DNA from: Astrocystis sublimbata
Taxonomy: Eukaryota; Ascomycota; Sordariomycetes; Xylariales; Xylariaceae
Length of the DNA stretch: 64,000 nucleotides
Reading direction: 5' to 3'
Assembly (NCBI GenBank): GCA_022453515.1
Contig: JAJNNY010000073.1
Coordinates: 1-64,000 of the forward strand
The position numbers and the translations under genes were made by a program. Positions within the stretch are counted from its first letter, which is position 1. Each line of letters opens with the position of its first letter. Positions 24,851 to 38,000 of the stretch are shown here, piece after piece. The notes under the pieces are model-generated. The model was not told the origin of the DNA, made no database searches, and saw only the letters and a program-made list of their open reading frames with translations.

Positions 24851-27260
24851 CTTATAATCAGATTCCATATATGATATAACCCCAGGAATGCCAACCAATC
24901 TGGGAGCAATTATATACGGCATCTTAGAGACTACTCGCAGCAGAAGAGATACTTCTGTCGCTATCAAGACTGCGAAAGAGCAACGCGGGGTTTTAATCAA
25001 ACGAGCATCGTTTAGACCATGAGCGCAGGCGCCACCCTTAAGAACAGCTGCGCTACTGGGTCCCCTCTTGCGGCCATGTCTCCAAAACACCTCGAGACCT
25101 TGCCTACTACGGGAGCAGCCGCAGGTCCCCTTGTTCTGATAAGCTGATGATCCTCGGCAGATGAGGCTCCTTGCAAGTTACGAAATATCGTCTGCCATCC
25201 ACGCAAAGAGGAACTCCAGGACGTCAAGGATCTAGACGGTCTCCTCGAGACAGCCCAAAACGCACCAATACACCTCGGGGACGAACAAAAGGCTATGCAG
25301 ATCAGAGATTTACGAGACGGTCTCTATGCTATGGCATGTGAAGAGCAGCGACAAATTTCAAACTTGGTTAGCGGCAATATTGCTCGAGTTGTTGTCTCCG
25401 GTGTTGCCTCCGTGCTGTTTATCTCCTGTGTCGTCTCCTGTATCGGATGCGGCAACCAAAGAAAAAGTCAACACGTTAAGCATTGCTGCATATTATATGC
25501 AACTAAAACAACATGGCTTTTTTTCACCTTCAGCAATACTGGACTATATACGCGACACAACCCCAACACTCACTCACCCTCCACGTCTCTGCATCTTCTA
25601 ATCGGATACTATATACGGCATTCCACCATATCTCCAAGATCTCTACCTATCGCGGAAGAAAACCAACATCGATTAACCCCCACTGTTAATAAGTCAACAA
25701 CGAACTATATACACGACACAACCACGCACCCCTTCCAGGTTTCCTCGAAGAAAGATACTTCAGCCGTGATTACAGGCGCCCGCTGACCAACCGTCAGCAA
25801 AGCTATTTCGGCAAGACTCAACAGGAGCTACGAGACATGTATGTTCCAGGAAAGTGCCCGGTATAATGATAAAGTCGAGAACTTCCATAGCATCCGACTC
25901 GTCACATTATCCCAGATATCATATATCATCACCACACTTTCGCAACACGGCGACTGGACGCACTGCATCACGGGCCCCAGGGGGTTCCCATCAGGGAAAC
26001 CGCATCCCTATATATGGAAGGACACCCATCGCACATTTCACGAATCCTACAACGAAACGTGAATGGCCATTGCTAAGCAAGGCTTTGCGATCAGGAACAA
26101 AAAGTTCCAAGCGATCACCGGGCTGAATTGGATGCTTTGGGTGTTGGTAGCTGGGCCACGCCTCCAGTATCTGCTCGACACTGCAACAAGGAACACACTT
26201 TCATGTGGACACATGGGGACCATACCGAATTCCCGGACTGCAGGCGGAACACTATGCCATATTTTTCTCCGACGAAGCCACTCGATGGACATGGGGAGAC
26301 TATCCGTAAACAGATGGCAGACAACAACATGAGCTACCCGCTGACCACGGTCTTACTTATATTGCTCGTATATTATTTAACAATAGCGATATCACGGGTA
26401 CTATCCTAACCGAAGATGAAGACCTACAGTTATATAAGATCAACAAGTCCAAGCAATTCGGGATGGATATCATCCAGAATGGAGAAGGAGGCTAGTATCA
26501 ACAACAGCCTTCGACTTGCGGATGATGTCGGGACTAGTTCAACTTCTACTGATCAATCAGATCATAAGAGTCGTTCCACGACCTCATTGTCATTACCCCA
26601 TCAAGGTGTTCATCAACAATTGGAAGATCGAAGAGGTTCAATGTGTCACTTATTCATATGCACATCAACAATGATGCCGCCCTTCAGCTCTCACTAGGAA
26701 TCTGGTACTGCACCGAAAAGCAGTGTTTATCGATGCCGCCTTCCATGTTGTCAGAAAGCACGCATCCCAAGACTAATCGGCTTTCCCTGAGTCTCCTCCG
26801 AGTTCCAGTTTCACTCTTGATCGAGATTCTAGAGAAGGCCAATTTGATCGTGCCTGGGTGTCAAGTCACTGTCCAATGGTACCCAGTAGCAAAATACCAA
26901 CTACCGGACGAAACCTCGGACGAAACACAAAAGGGTCCCTGGCAAGCTGGCGATCCCAAGGCAGCCTCTTTTACGTGGGCAGAGGATTTTATGTCACAGC
27001 GCCCACGCACGACTAATGGTGTTTGCTGGTTAATCCTTCCCCTCCCCGACTTATGGACGGTCATGCCTCCAAAACACCTCGAAACCTTACCTACCACGCC
27101 GAGACTACCCACTTCCAATGTGAAGGGTGCGACCACGCGTTTTTCAAAAATAAAGGAGAATGCGTTAAGCATATCAGAGACCAACATCCCGGAGAGGGCC
27201 GGGAGCCCAGACCCCCCCAGCTAACCAGGAAGTCGTGCCCGTTCTACCTCGGATAACTAA
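24851..27260 (+). pseudogene. Decayed coding relics with C2H2 zinc-finger fragments
   Basis: No intact gene can be built here, but pieces look formerly coding on the + strand. Around 24945-25010 a frame reads like the start of a C2H2 finger (CRYQDCERATRGF). From about 25151 to 25395 an open frame encodes an acidic, helix-prone segment (KEELQDVKDLDGLLET, then DEQKAMQIRDLRDGL). At 27110-27190 there is a fairly complete finger, C-x2-C then H-x5-H, around CEGCDHAFF and KHIRDQH. Two diverged copies of a 36-nt sequence (25075-25110 and 27062-27097) differ only by four transitions. Composition is ordinary, not AT-rich. The fragments may derive from one C2H2 gene or a repeated family; I do not recognise the parent. 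Confidence 0.5.
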
Positions 27261-27560
27261 GCGCGTCGTATACCGGCGCTAATGCTACAGTCACCCGCAT
27301 TTGAATACCTAGGTAAGTAACAGCTCAGCGCCTCCGTGGTGCTACAAGTGTTACGTATTTAATTGGTTTATAGGTGTACAAAGAATCATCAGCTTCTGGT
27401 TCGCATATCCATCTACATCATACTGCACCTGTGTCTGTGCTGCTTCATACCAACCGCATCGAACTACTGAGTTCCAACAGTCTACATCACCGGCTCTCGT
27501 GCTTCTTCTCAGAACCATTTCCTGGGCCCAAGCCATTAAATTGCATAGCTACCATGTGGG
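27261..27560. other. Spacer between C2H2 relics and copia relic
   Basis: About 300 nt with no supported feature. Part of it may be decayed pol sequence continuing from the minus-strand copia fragment, but no motif is legible. Confidence 0.4.
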
Positions 27561-27574
27561 ATTTCTGGTCACGT

Positions 27575-27990
27575 ACTGCTTGCAAAGAAGGGTCGAGATC
27601 TCAAGGTTCTAGGATTCGTAATTTCCACGTTTGAGCCTGTGTCAAACAGCAACTGCTGTTTGTCGTCTAAGACACTAGACGACTCAAGGAGGTAACAGTG
27701 CCCTTCAGGGGCTAGTGTTTCTGACTCTTCCTAAGTTTCTTTATCACTTGGCTCAGAACGCCCTCTAGCCGTTAACATCTCCTTTTCGTAATATTTAACT
27801 AGCTGAGCCCATTCTGACTCATCTACAGTAGCCGAATAGGTCATAACGGGCGACGCGTTATCTCTGCTACCGCCTTCGGTTCTGTTCGAAAAAGAACGCT
27901 AGCGGTCCTTCTTTAGCTCTGGACAAAGCTTCGCAATATAGCCGTATTTGCTACAGTTAAAGCATCTGGCACCTTTCTCTAGATGCCAAT
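27575..27990 (-). pseudogene. Ty1/copia-type gag-protease fragment
   Basis: On the minus strand one frame carries a retroviral-type zinc knuckle (CFNC-x4-G-x4-C pattern with Tyr in place of His, codons from 27964 down to about 27917) and, 107 codons later in the same frame, the aspartic protease motif LFDTGSN (Asp codon at 27643). Two in-frame TAG codons interrupt an otherwise continuous frame, consistent with CAG/CGG-to-TAG point mutation and no indel. Downstream of the protease the frame degenerates. It is a fragment of an LTR element; no LTRs were recognised. Confidence 0.75.
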
Positions 27991-28044
27991 CGTCAGAGGT
28001 TTAGGTCTTATTTTTAACCTTGTTCTGGTTATTGTTATTCCTAC

Positions 28045-28195
28045 GGTGGTTTGGCACTCTAAATTGCAGGAAGTAGTTGCAAAGAACTCCTCTGAAAGCG
28101 AGTATATTGCAATGAGCGCTGTTTCTGGAGATATCGCCTGGGTTAGGACCTTTCTCACAGACCTTGGAGTTCTCCCAGAAGGCCCAACAACGCTC
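28045..28195 (+). pseudogene. Ty1/copia RNase H fragment, opposite orientation
   Basis: On the + strand the frame contains VWHSKLQEVVAKNSSESEYIAMS, split here as WHSKLQEVVAKNS and SESEYIAMS, followed by W-x-R-x-F-L-x-DLG. This matches the C-terminal RNase H of copia polyproteins (consensus WSSKKQ-x-VA-x-SS-x-EAEY). It lies about 55 nt from the gag-protease relic but points the other way, so the two are not one linear element. Confidence 0.75.
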
Positions 28196-28234
28196 TTACG
28201 GAAGCCACGAGCTTACGAATGGCGAGTTTAACAG

Positions 28235-28942
28235 AAGATGACAACAAGCGAGCCGCCAGGATTGTCAAGCTGCCAGACCAGACGACAGTTCGACAGATCA
28301 CGGCATGCGTACCAGGGCACCAGCCAAGAACATGCCCTCGTTTCGTAGCAACCACAAGACCACTGAAAATGATGAGAGTGAATGCCCTGGGACTATTCAC
28401 TATGGGCAACTCTACGTATATAAGTCGCTTCTAATTCTGCCTTATCATAGCAGAAGTTCTCTCCTTACGAATACTAGAACCTTACGATCTTGATCCATCT
28501 ATACAAGCCGTACGTGACAGTTTACCCACAGGTTTGGACAACAAGCCGGACCTTAAGCAGCCGGGAAAAGGCAGATCAAGATTGATGAAATAGGTAGTAC
28601 GTAGAAAAATTCCGCCGCGGGCATTGGTATTTAACAATAGGCCAGTTGATAATTAGATATAATTAATACCATTTCAGCATAGGTACTTTTGCCCCTTTCC
28701 GGAAGAGCGCGAACTCAAATATCTACCTATCGAAGGTCGACCGACTTATGCTTCCCATTTTCTGAGCCACCTACCTAACTTTCGACGATAACCCGACGAT
28801 GATAAAGTTTATCCCTTCGTACACACACCCATACACCCACAAAAGCTTGGAGTTTGAGATTTGCCCAGTACAATGGCAAAATAAAGGAGTTCTAGACCCC
28901 CACCTATGCATTTTCACACATGACATCATCCAATATCAAGAC
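28235..28942. other. Intergenic, no supported gene
   Basis: Short ORFs only. It may contain further decayed retroelement sequence next to the RNase H fragment (28200-28430). The part from 28620 is AT-rich and should be the 3' flank of the minus-strand hydrolase. Confidence 0.45.
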
Positions 28943-30472
28943 TCAAGACCCATAAACAGTCCCATCCCCCGGCATCTCCCCCCCAAGCAAAAACCCATTA
29001 ACCGCCCTCGCAGTATCTCCATTATCCGCATACGCCGCATGCCCACTCCCATCATAGAACACAAGTCTCGAATTCGGAATCTGCGCCCTAACGCCCACGG
29101 CCCACTGCACGCTGGTCTCAGGGTCCCAGTACGCATTCGCCAGAAGTATCTCAGGCGCCCTGCTAATGAGGTCACGATGAATTTTACGCGGCGGGTTGCT
29201 CAAAGGCGAAGGCCACCCAATACACATGGCATACCATTGGAAAGACTGTCCAAACCCTTTTGTTAGGGGAGACAGCGCCGTAGTCTGCCGCACGAGATTG
29301 CGCACATCTAGATACGACGTGGCGGGGTGTCCCCAGTCCTGACACCCCGTCCCGAGATTCGCCCAAGCACTCGTGAAATCAACATCCGTGTCAGCCGTGA
29401 AGTACGGATTTGCGAAAACCGTAGCGTCGTCGTCGCGTAGCGCAGATAAGAGACCCTGTGCTAGAGTATTCCACCGCGGCGGGGCGAGTGCGAGGAGCGT
29501 CTGGGCGTTGGTGAGGAGTTCCTCGTCGCTTACGTCTGCGGCACAGGCGTCGGGGCCGGATTGGCGGCATCTGGGGGCTGGGATGGGGGTTTTGTGCGCT
29601 TTTGCTACGACGCTTTCTAGCACTGCGCGGGGATCTCGATCATGTAAGGCGCAAGTCGTGTTACTCCGGCACCAGGCGATAAATTTGCGCATGGTGGCTT
29701 CGTAGCTCGTCGTCATGCTCTGCACAGCGGTCGTCGCGGCCTCGGAATGATCCACGATACCCTGCAGCGCCATGCGCCCGACTCTTTCGGGATACATCTC
29801 AGCATACGTATATCCGATCTGACTCCCCCAAGAAAGACCGAGGAAGTTGAACTTCTCGGCACCCAGGTACCGTCGCACAACTTCGTGGTCCTTCGCCACG
29901 CTCACCGTGTCGAGATGGTTAATAAGGGCGCCAGTCAAGTTCGCGCAGCTCGCGCCCACAGCGGCGTAATGCCGCACAAGACTCTCGAACTCCGCCTCGT
30001 CCGTCACGGCTGTTTTGACGCGCCTGTTCCACAGCGCTGGATCGCAGCGCATCGGCGTGCTGTATCCTGCGCCGCGCGGGTCGACGCCTACGAGGTCGTA
30101 GCGGCTTGTGGTTTGGTAGAGGGATGATGAGGGAAGGGCGGATATGGCGAGGATGTTGGCTACTGCTGAGCCTCCGGGGCCGCCGGGGTTGAAGAATAGC
30201 GTGCCGAGGGGGCGGGAGCTGGTTGTTTTGATGCGGGCCACTTTGAGGGTGATTTGCGTGCTGGTGGGATTTTCGTGGTCTAGGGGGACGGGGACATCGG
30301 CGCACTTTACGATGGTGTTGGGGCCCCCGGGGCAGTCGTGCCAGTCAGCCTTACTATTCCGGGTTCGCTCAGGGGCGGCCGAGAGAGTCGCGTGAGCTCC
30401 AGCGACGAGATATGCGAACAATACTATGCGACATAGCAGAAGATGCATCTTTCTGAGTTCTAAAGGGGTCAT
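28943..30472 (-). CDS. Secreted TAP-like alpha/beta-hydrolase (peptidase S33 family)
   Basis: A predicted extracellular serine hydrolase resembling tripeptidyl aminopeptidases of family S33. It is a single exon. The first ATG of the open frame is at 30493 (516 residues); the second, at 30472, places a short basic stretch before the hydrophobic core LLLCRIVLFAYLVAGA and is the start I use, though either could serve. Numbering from the longer form: signal peptide to about residue 35, oxyanion-loop NPGGPGGS near 102-109, GVDPRG at 136-141, nucleophile elbow GLSWGS with Ser221, acid Asp457 (YWDPETS) and His485 (GSGHAAY). The C-terminal TAP-like domain that carries the last two residues is complete. 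No intron and no frame damage despite the neighbouring relics. It lies downstream of the retroelement fragments and has no cluster partners. Confidence 0.9.
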   Translation of the reverse strand: MTPLELRKMHLLLCRIVLFAYLVAGAHATLSAAPERTRNSKADWHDCPGGPNTIVKCADVPVPLDHENPTSTQITLKVARIKTTSSRPLGTLFFNPGGPGGSAVANILAISALPSSSLYQTTSRYDLVGVDPRGAGYSTPMRCDPALWNRRVKTAVTDEAEFESLVRHYAAVGASCANLTGALINHLDTVSVAKDHEVVRRYLGAEKFNFLGLSWGSQIGYTYAEMYPERVGRMALQGIVDHSEAATTAVQSMTTSYEATMRKFIAWCRSNTTCALHDRDPRAVLESVVAKAHKTPIPAPRCRQSGPDACAADVSDEELLTNAQTLLALAPPRWNTLAQGLLSALRDDDATVFANPYFTADTDVDFTSAWANLGTGCQDWGHPATSYLDVRNLVRQTTALSPLTKGFGQSFQWYAMCIGWPSPLSNPPRKIHRDLISRAPEILLANAYWDPETSVQWAVGVRAQIPNSRLVFYDGSGHAAYADNGDTARAVNGFLLGGEMPGDGTVYGS

Positions 30473-30493
30473 CTTCGCGGTTTGGGCAAGCAT

Positions 30494-32553
30494 ATAGAGC
30501 TGCTGGAGGCCGAGTTCACAGATGGCGACTTCACAGATGACGAGCAGCTAGATGGCGAGCTGAAAGGGAAGAGAAGAACTATGAGAGCGACTGTTGATGA
30601 TATGCACTTTGGTCGAAGCCTCGCCGCAGCTCTGCATTTGCCATCTTCAATACGGCGTATGCTGACTTACTTGGGTGAGCCTTTGGCCATCGATGCGGTA
30701 TCATATCACCTACCCACGGTAGCTGCGGCTCACAACAAACGGAGTCTTATGTACACCACGGATTGAAGTGAAGATTCAAACTGAGGTTTGGTCAGTTCGA
30801 TCTGCGTGGTCAGGTAGAGGCTGAACACCCTCGTTCAAACTTCCAATAGACGCTCACGTCTGCCTGTATGGCAGCTGATACGACACAGGACACAGTCAGG
30901 GATTTGGCGTTATCAAAAGCAGGTAATGATGTTTCGGGTGGTCTTGACAATACATCGCAGCGAACGGCGCAGGCGTTTCGACATATGTCCCCCCTCTTTC
31001 CGTCCGGTAAAAGTGAGAGTAAAATTGGCCATGGAATCCCATCTTGGCTCTCCTGGTAAGCGATAGCGACTCATCCGTCCTCCAGAGTCCACACATCGCT
31101 TTCAGTTTCTGACATTGAGGGCAGGCAGGCAGAGTTATCACCCACAAGCACCGATAACCATCATGGCTGACTTTCCTCTTCCGATGAGGGGTGACGACTT
31201 CTCGTGCGCTTTTGCATTGCGTTGCCTGTGTGCAGGGCGCGATACAGCTAGCCCCGTGATCACTAGTTTTCCAGTCTCCTCAAAGGTGTCTATCTGTCTG
31301 ATTTTTTGAAATTTGCGGCCAAGGCTTAGGCTGCGTGAGTTCTATGAGATGTTGAGGAGTGTCAGCATTCGTCGTTTGGAAATCAAGCCTTCCTCTTCAT
31401 TTTAGTTGGCGAAAGGCGGGAAAGGGTAATGAGAGGTTGAATGGCATTCCATCGCTCTACTGTACTTAGCCCTGGTCCTTGTTCGCTGAAAAAAAAATGA
31501 AGGTATATTATTCGAGTAGGTAATAAACGCGACATTTAGTTGGAATGGGCGTACAAACTGAATACAACGGCGAATATTATCTAAGCTGTGAAACTACTGT
31601 CAGAATGGATCTACTAATGTCGCATCATGAAGGTTAGTAATTCTGTGCAGGGCCCTTGTAAGTCAGGTATCATAATATTGCACTGCAAACTACTAGCAGC
31701 CACGAGATGCTATTATTAGGCACACTTGCAAGAGCGTTCGCCAAAAGATCGGACGCTTCGGCGGGTCCCCTTTAGGCAGTTGCCGATTCGGAGAGGTGCT
31801 TAGTCGAAGAAAGGCGGCGAGCTCGATGCTGAATGGTGGGCTGGCGGCAGCGGTGGAGACGTTGGACTTACTTGCATGCAGCGACAATTACTCGACCACA
31901 AATTGTCACTCCTGTGTAAGCAGATGCAGAGGTAGTATGCTAATGCTGCATCACATACAGCAATATTAATCAATGTTCGAGTGACTGGCTCATTGGCGAT
32001 TGAAAAGCAGCTTAAACAAATTCTAATCATGCGCAAATGTGCATATAGCTATGTGATATTCATGTGTGTCTTAAAGAGATGCAAATGGCCCTGATTGGCC
32101 ATTGTGTGCAGGTGTTCGTAGATGTTGATATATTGGCTGACTAAGGCGAGGTACAGCACGAAGTAGGTATCCGAAAACGAGAGGGAAGGAAGGGTTCCTG
32201 GAGGGGTCGTGGTCGTTGCTGTCGAAGCTTTTTGGCGGGGGGATTCCTTCAATGGGCGGGCTCGGCAGGCAAAGTGGGGGTAAGCCAAATCCATCAACTA
32301 ATCAACTAACACCACCCGAGCCACCTAGGTGCAGGCTCGCCAGGTACCATTGAACATCCGCCGACAGCTACAGTAAACCTGACTGAGGAGCGGCGGTGTG
32401 TTCGTTTTTAAGAAATACCGTCTCACGGGATTCTCTTCTTCTACTACTTCTCTCCTACTTATCCTCCCTCTCTCCTCCCTCCTTCTCTGTCGTGATCCTA
32501 GCAACGACTATACCCTTCAGCGTCAAACCATATACAACAATAATACAGCCACC
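30494..32553. other. Divergent intergenic region, hydrolase and ERG10 promoters
   Basis: No supported gene. ORFs at 30482-30766 and elsewhere have no domain and mostly overlap promoter sequence. The last 150 nt before ERG10 are strongly pyrimidine-rich (about 32425-32490, CTTCTTCTACTACTTCTCTC type), typical of the promoter/leader of a well-expressed fungal gene. Confidence 0.55.
32425..32495 (+). promoter_or_regulatory. Pyrimidine-rich promoter/leader tract of ERG10
   Basis: A dense C/T tract ends about 60 nt before the ERG10 ATG. In filamentous fungi CT boxes mark transcription start regions of highly expressed genes. The start site itself cannot be fixed from sequence. Confidence 0.4.
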
Positions 32554-33999
<1,446 letters not shown>

Positions 34000-35047
34000 A
34001 CTGAGGAGTCGTCGTCGATGCGCTCCCATCTCTAACATGACCACGTCCCACCCTCACCCATTATACCTATACCTATACCCGGGACCGTGAGATGAAAGCT
34101 CAATCAAGCCCCCATCGCAGTCGCAGCAACAATAACATGACGATGGCAAGAGTGATCGCAACCCCGAGGCCAAGATCCGATTCGGATAGCCTAGGGGACT
34201 AAGATCTACTCACGCAACTCGTCTAATGTTGTTGAGGATCTACCTAGAGGGAGTCTACCTTGTCGATCCCCTATTTGACTGATTGTCTGCTTGGATGACA
34301 ACACTAGATCAGAAAATAGATCAAAAATCTATATACCCCATGTAATTAGATCTATCAAATCAATAAAGAAAAAAATCACAATAATTGGACAATTGTTAGA
34401 TTGTATGTGAGACTGAACGTATGTGGAATTGTGAGGCAGGTACGATGCACACAATCAACAGTGTAGGTAGGTACGATATGAACCCCCCCTCATGGCTATT
34501 GCCACCCGAGCCACCTCACTTAAACCTTCTTCCCTTCTACATCTATCTTCTGCCATTTAGTTGTGATCAATGTCTACCTCCTACCTCTACCTACATACAT
34601 GTTTATCTGCGATCAGTTCAAGCCCTCAATTGCACCACGAACACCACGCGAAGCAATCGTACGTCACGGATAATGAGTAAGCCCGGAATGCATAAGCCAC
34701 GATCGACGCCCATCGGAAATGGTCGCAATGGCCCCCAATCTGTGTACCCCTCAGTCATTAAGTAATCCATGTGGGTAGGATTGAGCTATAAGATGGGGTG
34801 GGCCAAGCCATCTGCGAGCGCTCAGCCTCAATTCCGAACATGACAAGCTCGGACTTCTTCTTCTCTTTCGAAGCCAGTTTGTAGTGCTTGACAATGCATT
34901 CCGGACGAGGACGAGACACGTGAACCAGCCCTCAACTGCACCCGCGAAAGCACACCAACAGCTGCGAAACCATCATCATATATACTTGCCAGGCCAATTG
35001 GTTTCCTCTCATCTACGTCCACCTTCTTGGTGGGATCCTCGTTCGCC
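34000..35047. other. Intergenic between ERG10 and the zinc-finger/PHD gene
   Basis: The ERG10 3' UTR lies at the start. The middle (34300-34400) is AT-rich with AATAAAG-like signals. From 34450 there are GTAGGTAGGTACG and CTACCTCTACCTACATA motifs. Small ORFs at 34421-34765 and 34884-35177 have no support and partly overlap the next gene's leader. Confidence 0.55.
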
Positions 35048-38000
35048 ATGGACGCCCAGCCTGGCCCGTCCTCGTCGGACCGAGGACAATTGGAATGTCC
35101 AGAGCTTGGCTGCAATTATAAAACCTCCGGGAAGCCCGGTACTGCTAGAGCTTATCTGCGGAAGCACATCAGTTTGAAGCATTCCCCCCGTCGGAAATCC
35201 CGTGTCGTTACAGCTATTGCAATAAAACTTTCGAGAGGATCGACAATATGACAGCTCACTACAAGAGGGAACACGAGACGGAGGCCCTGGATAAAGGCGA
35301 GAAGGGCAAGGGCATTGACCGACACCCAAGACCCGAAATGGCGATGAAGGTGGAGAAAGATGGTGATGTCAACCTCACAGCCTCCGATGAGCCCAAGTAT
35401 TGCGTGTGTAATAGAATCAGTTATGGAACTATGATTCAATGCAACAATATGAAGGTAAGCAACATTACCTACCTTAAACTAGCAGTGTTTCCTTGAGAAC
35501 TAATTGGACGAAGGACCGAATGAGTAGTACTGCGAGAACGAGTGGTTTCATCTCGAGTGTGTTGGGCTCTCCGAGATACCGAATCGAAGAACGAAGTGGT
35601 ATTGCCCGCAGTGTCGCAGACTGCCTGATAATATGGATGCGATAATGGACGTCGAACCCACTATCGATGGGTTCATGCAGTACGTTTTTCGACAACACCC
35701 AGCACTTGTCGGCGAGAATAACTATCTAGCCGACCGTATTGCAATCCATATGTTCCATCGGTACATAAAGCTGAGGAACACCAACTCCCGCAACTCCCGC
35801 AACGTCCATAACTCCATCACGGATCGAGCAGAGGAACAATCCATCATAGGTTCCTTTGGGGGCGACGATCCATACTTTGGACATAATCCCGATGTTTGCC
35901 AAGATGCTATCGTCTCAGGTATATCACAAGAGCCCAGATTGGAACCGGATGGTTTCCCGCTCGGCTTCCCCATGCCCCCCCCTGTTGCACAATATTCAAC
36001 CGTAAGTCTCAGTTTGTGTGAATGTCTCAATGGGATGTCGAACCATGGTTCATTTGAAAATATGTATTGGCTGTCAATGTTGGAAGAATATCAATCATTC
36101 CCAACACCCTTTTTTTCTTATAGCAATTGTCGCTAGCGTTGTGGTTTCTGGACTGACTGGCATTCCCAGGAATTCAAGTGTCAATTTTGTGCCAGAAATT
36201 GTATGATTTCCAAGCCATCTGACTGGACCGAGCACGTACTTGAGGATTCCCAACCTTATTCTTGCGTTCGAGAACGATGCTACAGCAGCGAATTGCTGTA
36301 CAAGAAGAAGGCGGATTGGGTGCATCACGACAATGAGGTTCACAGCCAGTCGAAATCATATATGTGCAACATCCACCCTTGTGATTACAAATGCGTTGAA
36401 CAAGACAAGTTTCTTTCACATCTGGTGAATAAGCATAAGTTTGCCGATCCTAGAGCAAAAGGACAGGAAGTCTCGGTAGCCCTTTTTGATAGGATGTGGC
36501 GGATGGAGAGACAATGCCATGTTACAACATCCCGTCAGTCACAAGACGAGCCGTGCAAATTTTGTGGTAGAAAGTTTCATACCTTGAAGAAACTAACAGA
36601 TCACCTGGCGAACCATATGGCGGCGATATCAATCCCAATACTACGCCTAGTCGAGAAAGCTAACAGATCACCTATGAAACCGGCGGGATATACGGCTTCT
36701 GTGCCCCTTTACCCGGATTTCCGTTTGGCTACCTATAATCGTGACTATGTATTACGTCCAAACCTTCCAGCGCTCAGGTTTGATATACAATCCGAAGCAT
36801 CAGTTAGTAAGATTGTAACGCCCCCTGCTCCGACCAATTCTGGGTACACCTCCATGGGGAAGGTTATATCAGGTGTCATGAGTAGTGAACACAATGATCA
36901 GACGTCTCAATTCGACGATTCAGCAACAGAGTATACGGACGCACCAAGCGTTGCGTCATCACAAAGGGAGAGCTTCCTTTCTAATTTTGCAGACGATCTG
37001 TTCGACAAGATCCAGGAAATGCAACCTGATGAGAAGGATATTGCGAGGATCTCAACACTCCTCCCTGATTTACTAAAGGTCTTTGCGCTGAGACTCGGAT
37101 ACAACGCGCCAGCAAAACCGCACTCCGAGGTGGTGTATTTTGTTCACAAGTACCGCACGTACGCGCCCTGTGCTTGCATCCTCAGATTTCACTGTCCATG
37201 GTGCGTCATCTCTTAGTAAGCGAAGATGCTAATTTTCAGACTCCAGTACTATTGCCAATACTTTCAGAAAAAAGAAACTTCATGATGAGAGTCTTGGGAA
37301 CGGAACTCACAGGGTAACAGCCAATGATGAGAAAATGTCGCTGGATGAACTCATGAACTCGTGGTTTCGAGGGCAAGACAATGGTCTCGAGTCGCCGCCA
37401 ATGTTTCGTTCAGGAGAAACAATTTCAGACTCTAAACCGACTTATTTGGATGAACAGGAGTACGACAATGAAAGAGCGTTGGCTATGGGGTACCGAAATG
37501 TTGTTCTTGAGTCAGAGGCATTTCGATGGCTCCTGGTCCGCCTGCACACAGAGCTACGCTTAGCTTCGACCAATCCGGGGGCGATGGAATCGATTCGGCG
37601 GGAAATTCTAGCCTCGCTCAGGTCAACCAACATTGTCAATGTTTTCAGTCGAAAGATAGGATTGGAAGAATTCGAGGCCACCTTCCTCATCAAATGGAAC
37701 TTATTAACTTATCTCGAGCAGCAAGATTATGCCTGCGGGCCTTCTCAGGCTTTCGCGAAAGTCATTAGCCTGACAGGGTCCATACAAGACGCACAGGCTT
37801 TGACGTGCTCGGAATATATGAAACAGACCTGGCCACTTACTGGAGATGTCACGATACGGTTGATACAAGACTCGCTTAGACAAGGCATTGATGGCACTCC
37901 ACAATCAGGGAAGTGATTGGCATCTTAAAGTTGCATTTATCCTAACATGATGAATAGGTCACTTTCCTGATGGGACTTACCTTTCAACAGGATTTCATCC

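Noticed and set aside
30482..30766. 94-codon plus-strand ORF overlapping the start of the TAP-like hydrolase
   Set aside because: No domain; it lies in a divergent promoter region, and its acidic start comes from a short AGATGGCGA-type repeat.
31693..31887. 64-codon minus-strand ORF with a P-rich segment
   Set aside because: No domain or signal; chance frame in intergenic DNA.
35146..35203. Intron that would explain the frame change between the first two zinc fingers
   Set aside because: A TAG acceptor at 35148 would need a non-consensus donor within the first finger and would delete its Cys residues; the interval between fingers is too short for any intron.
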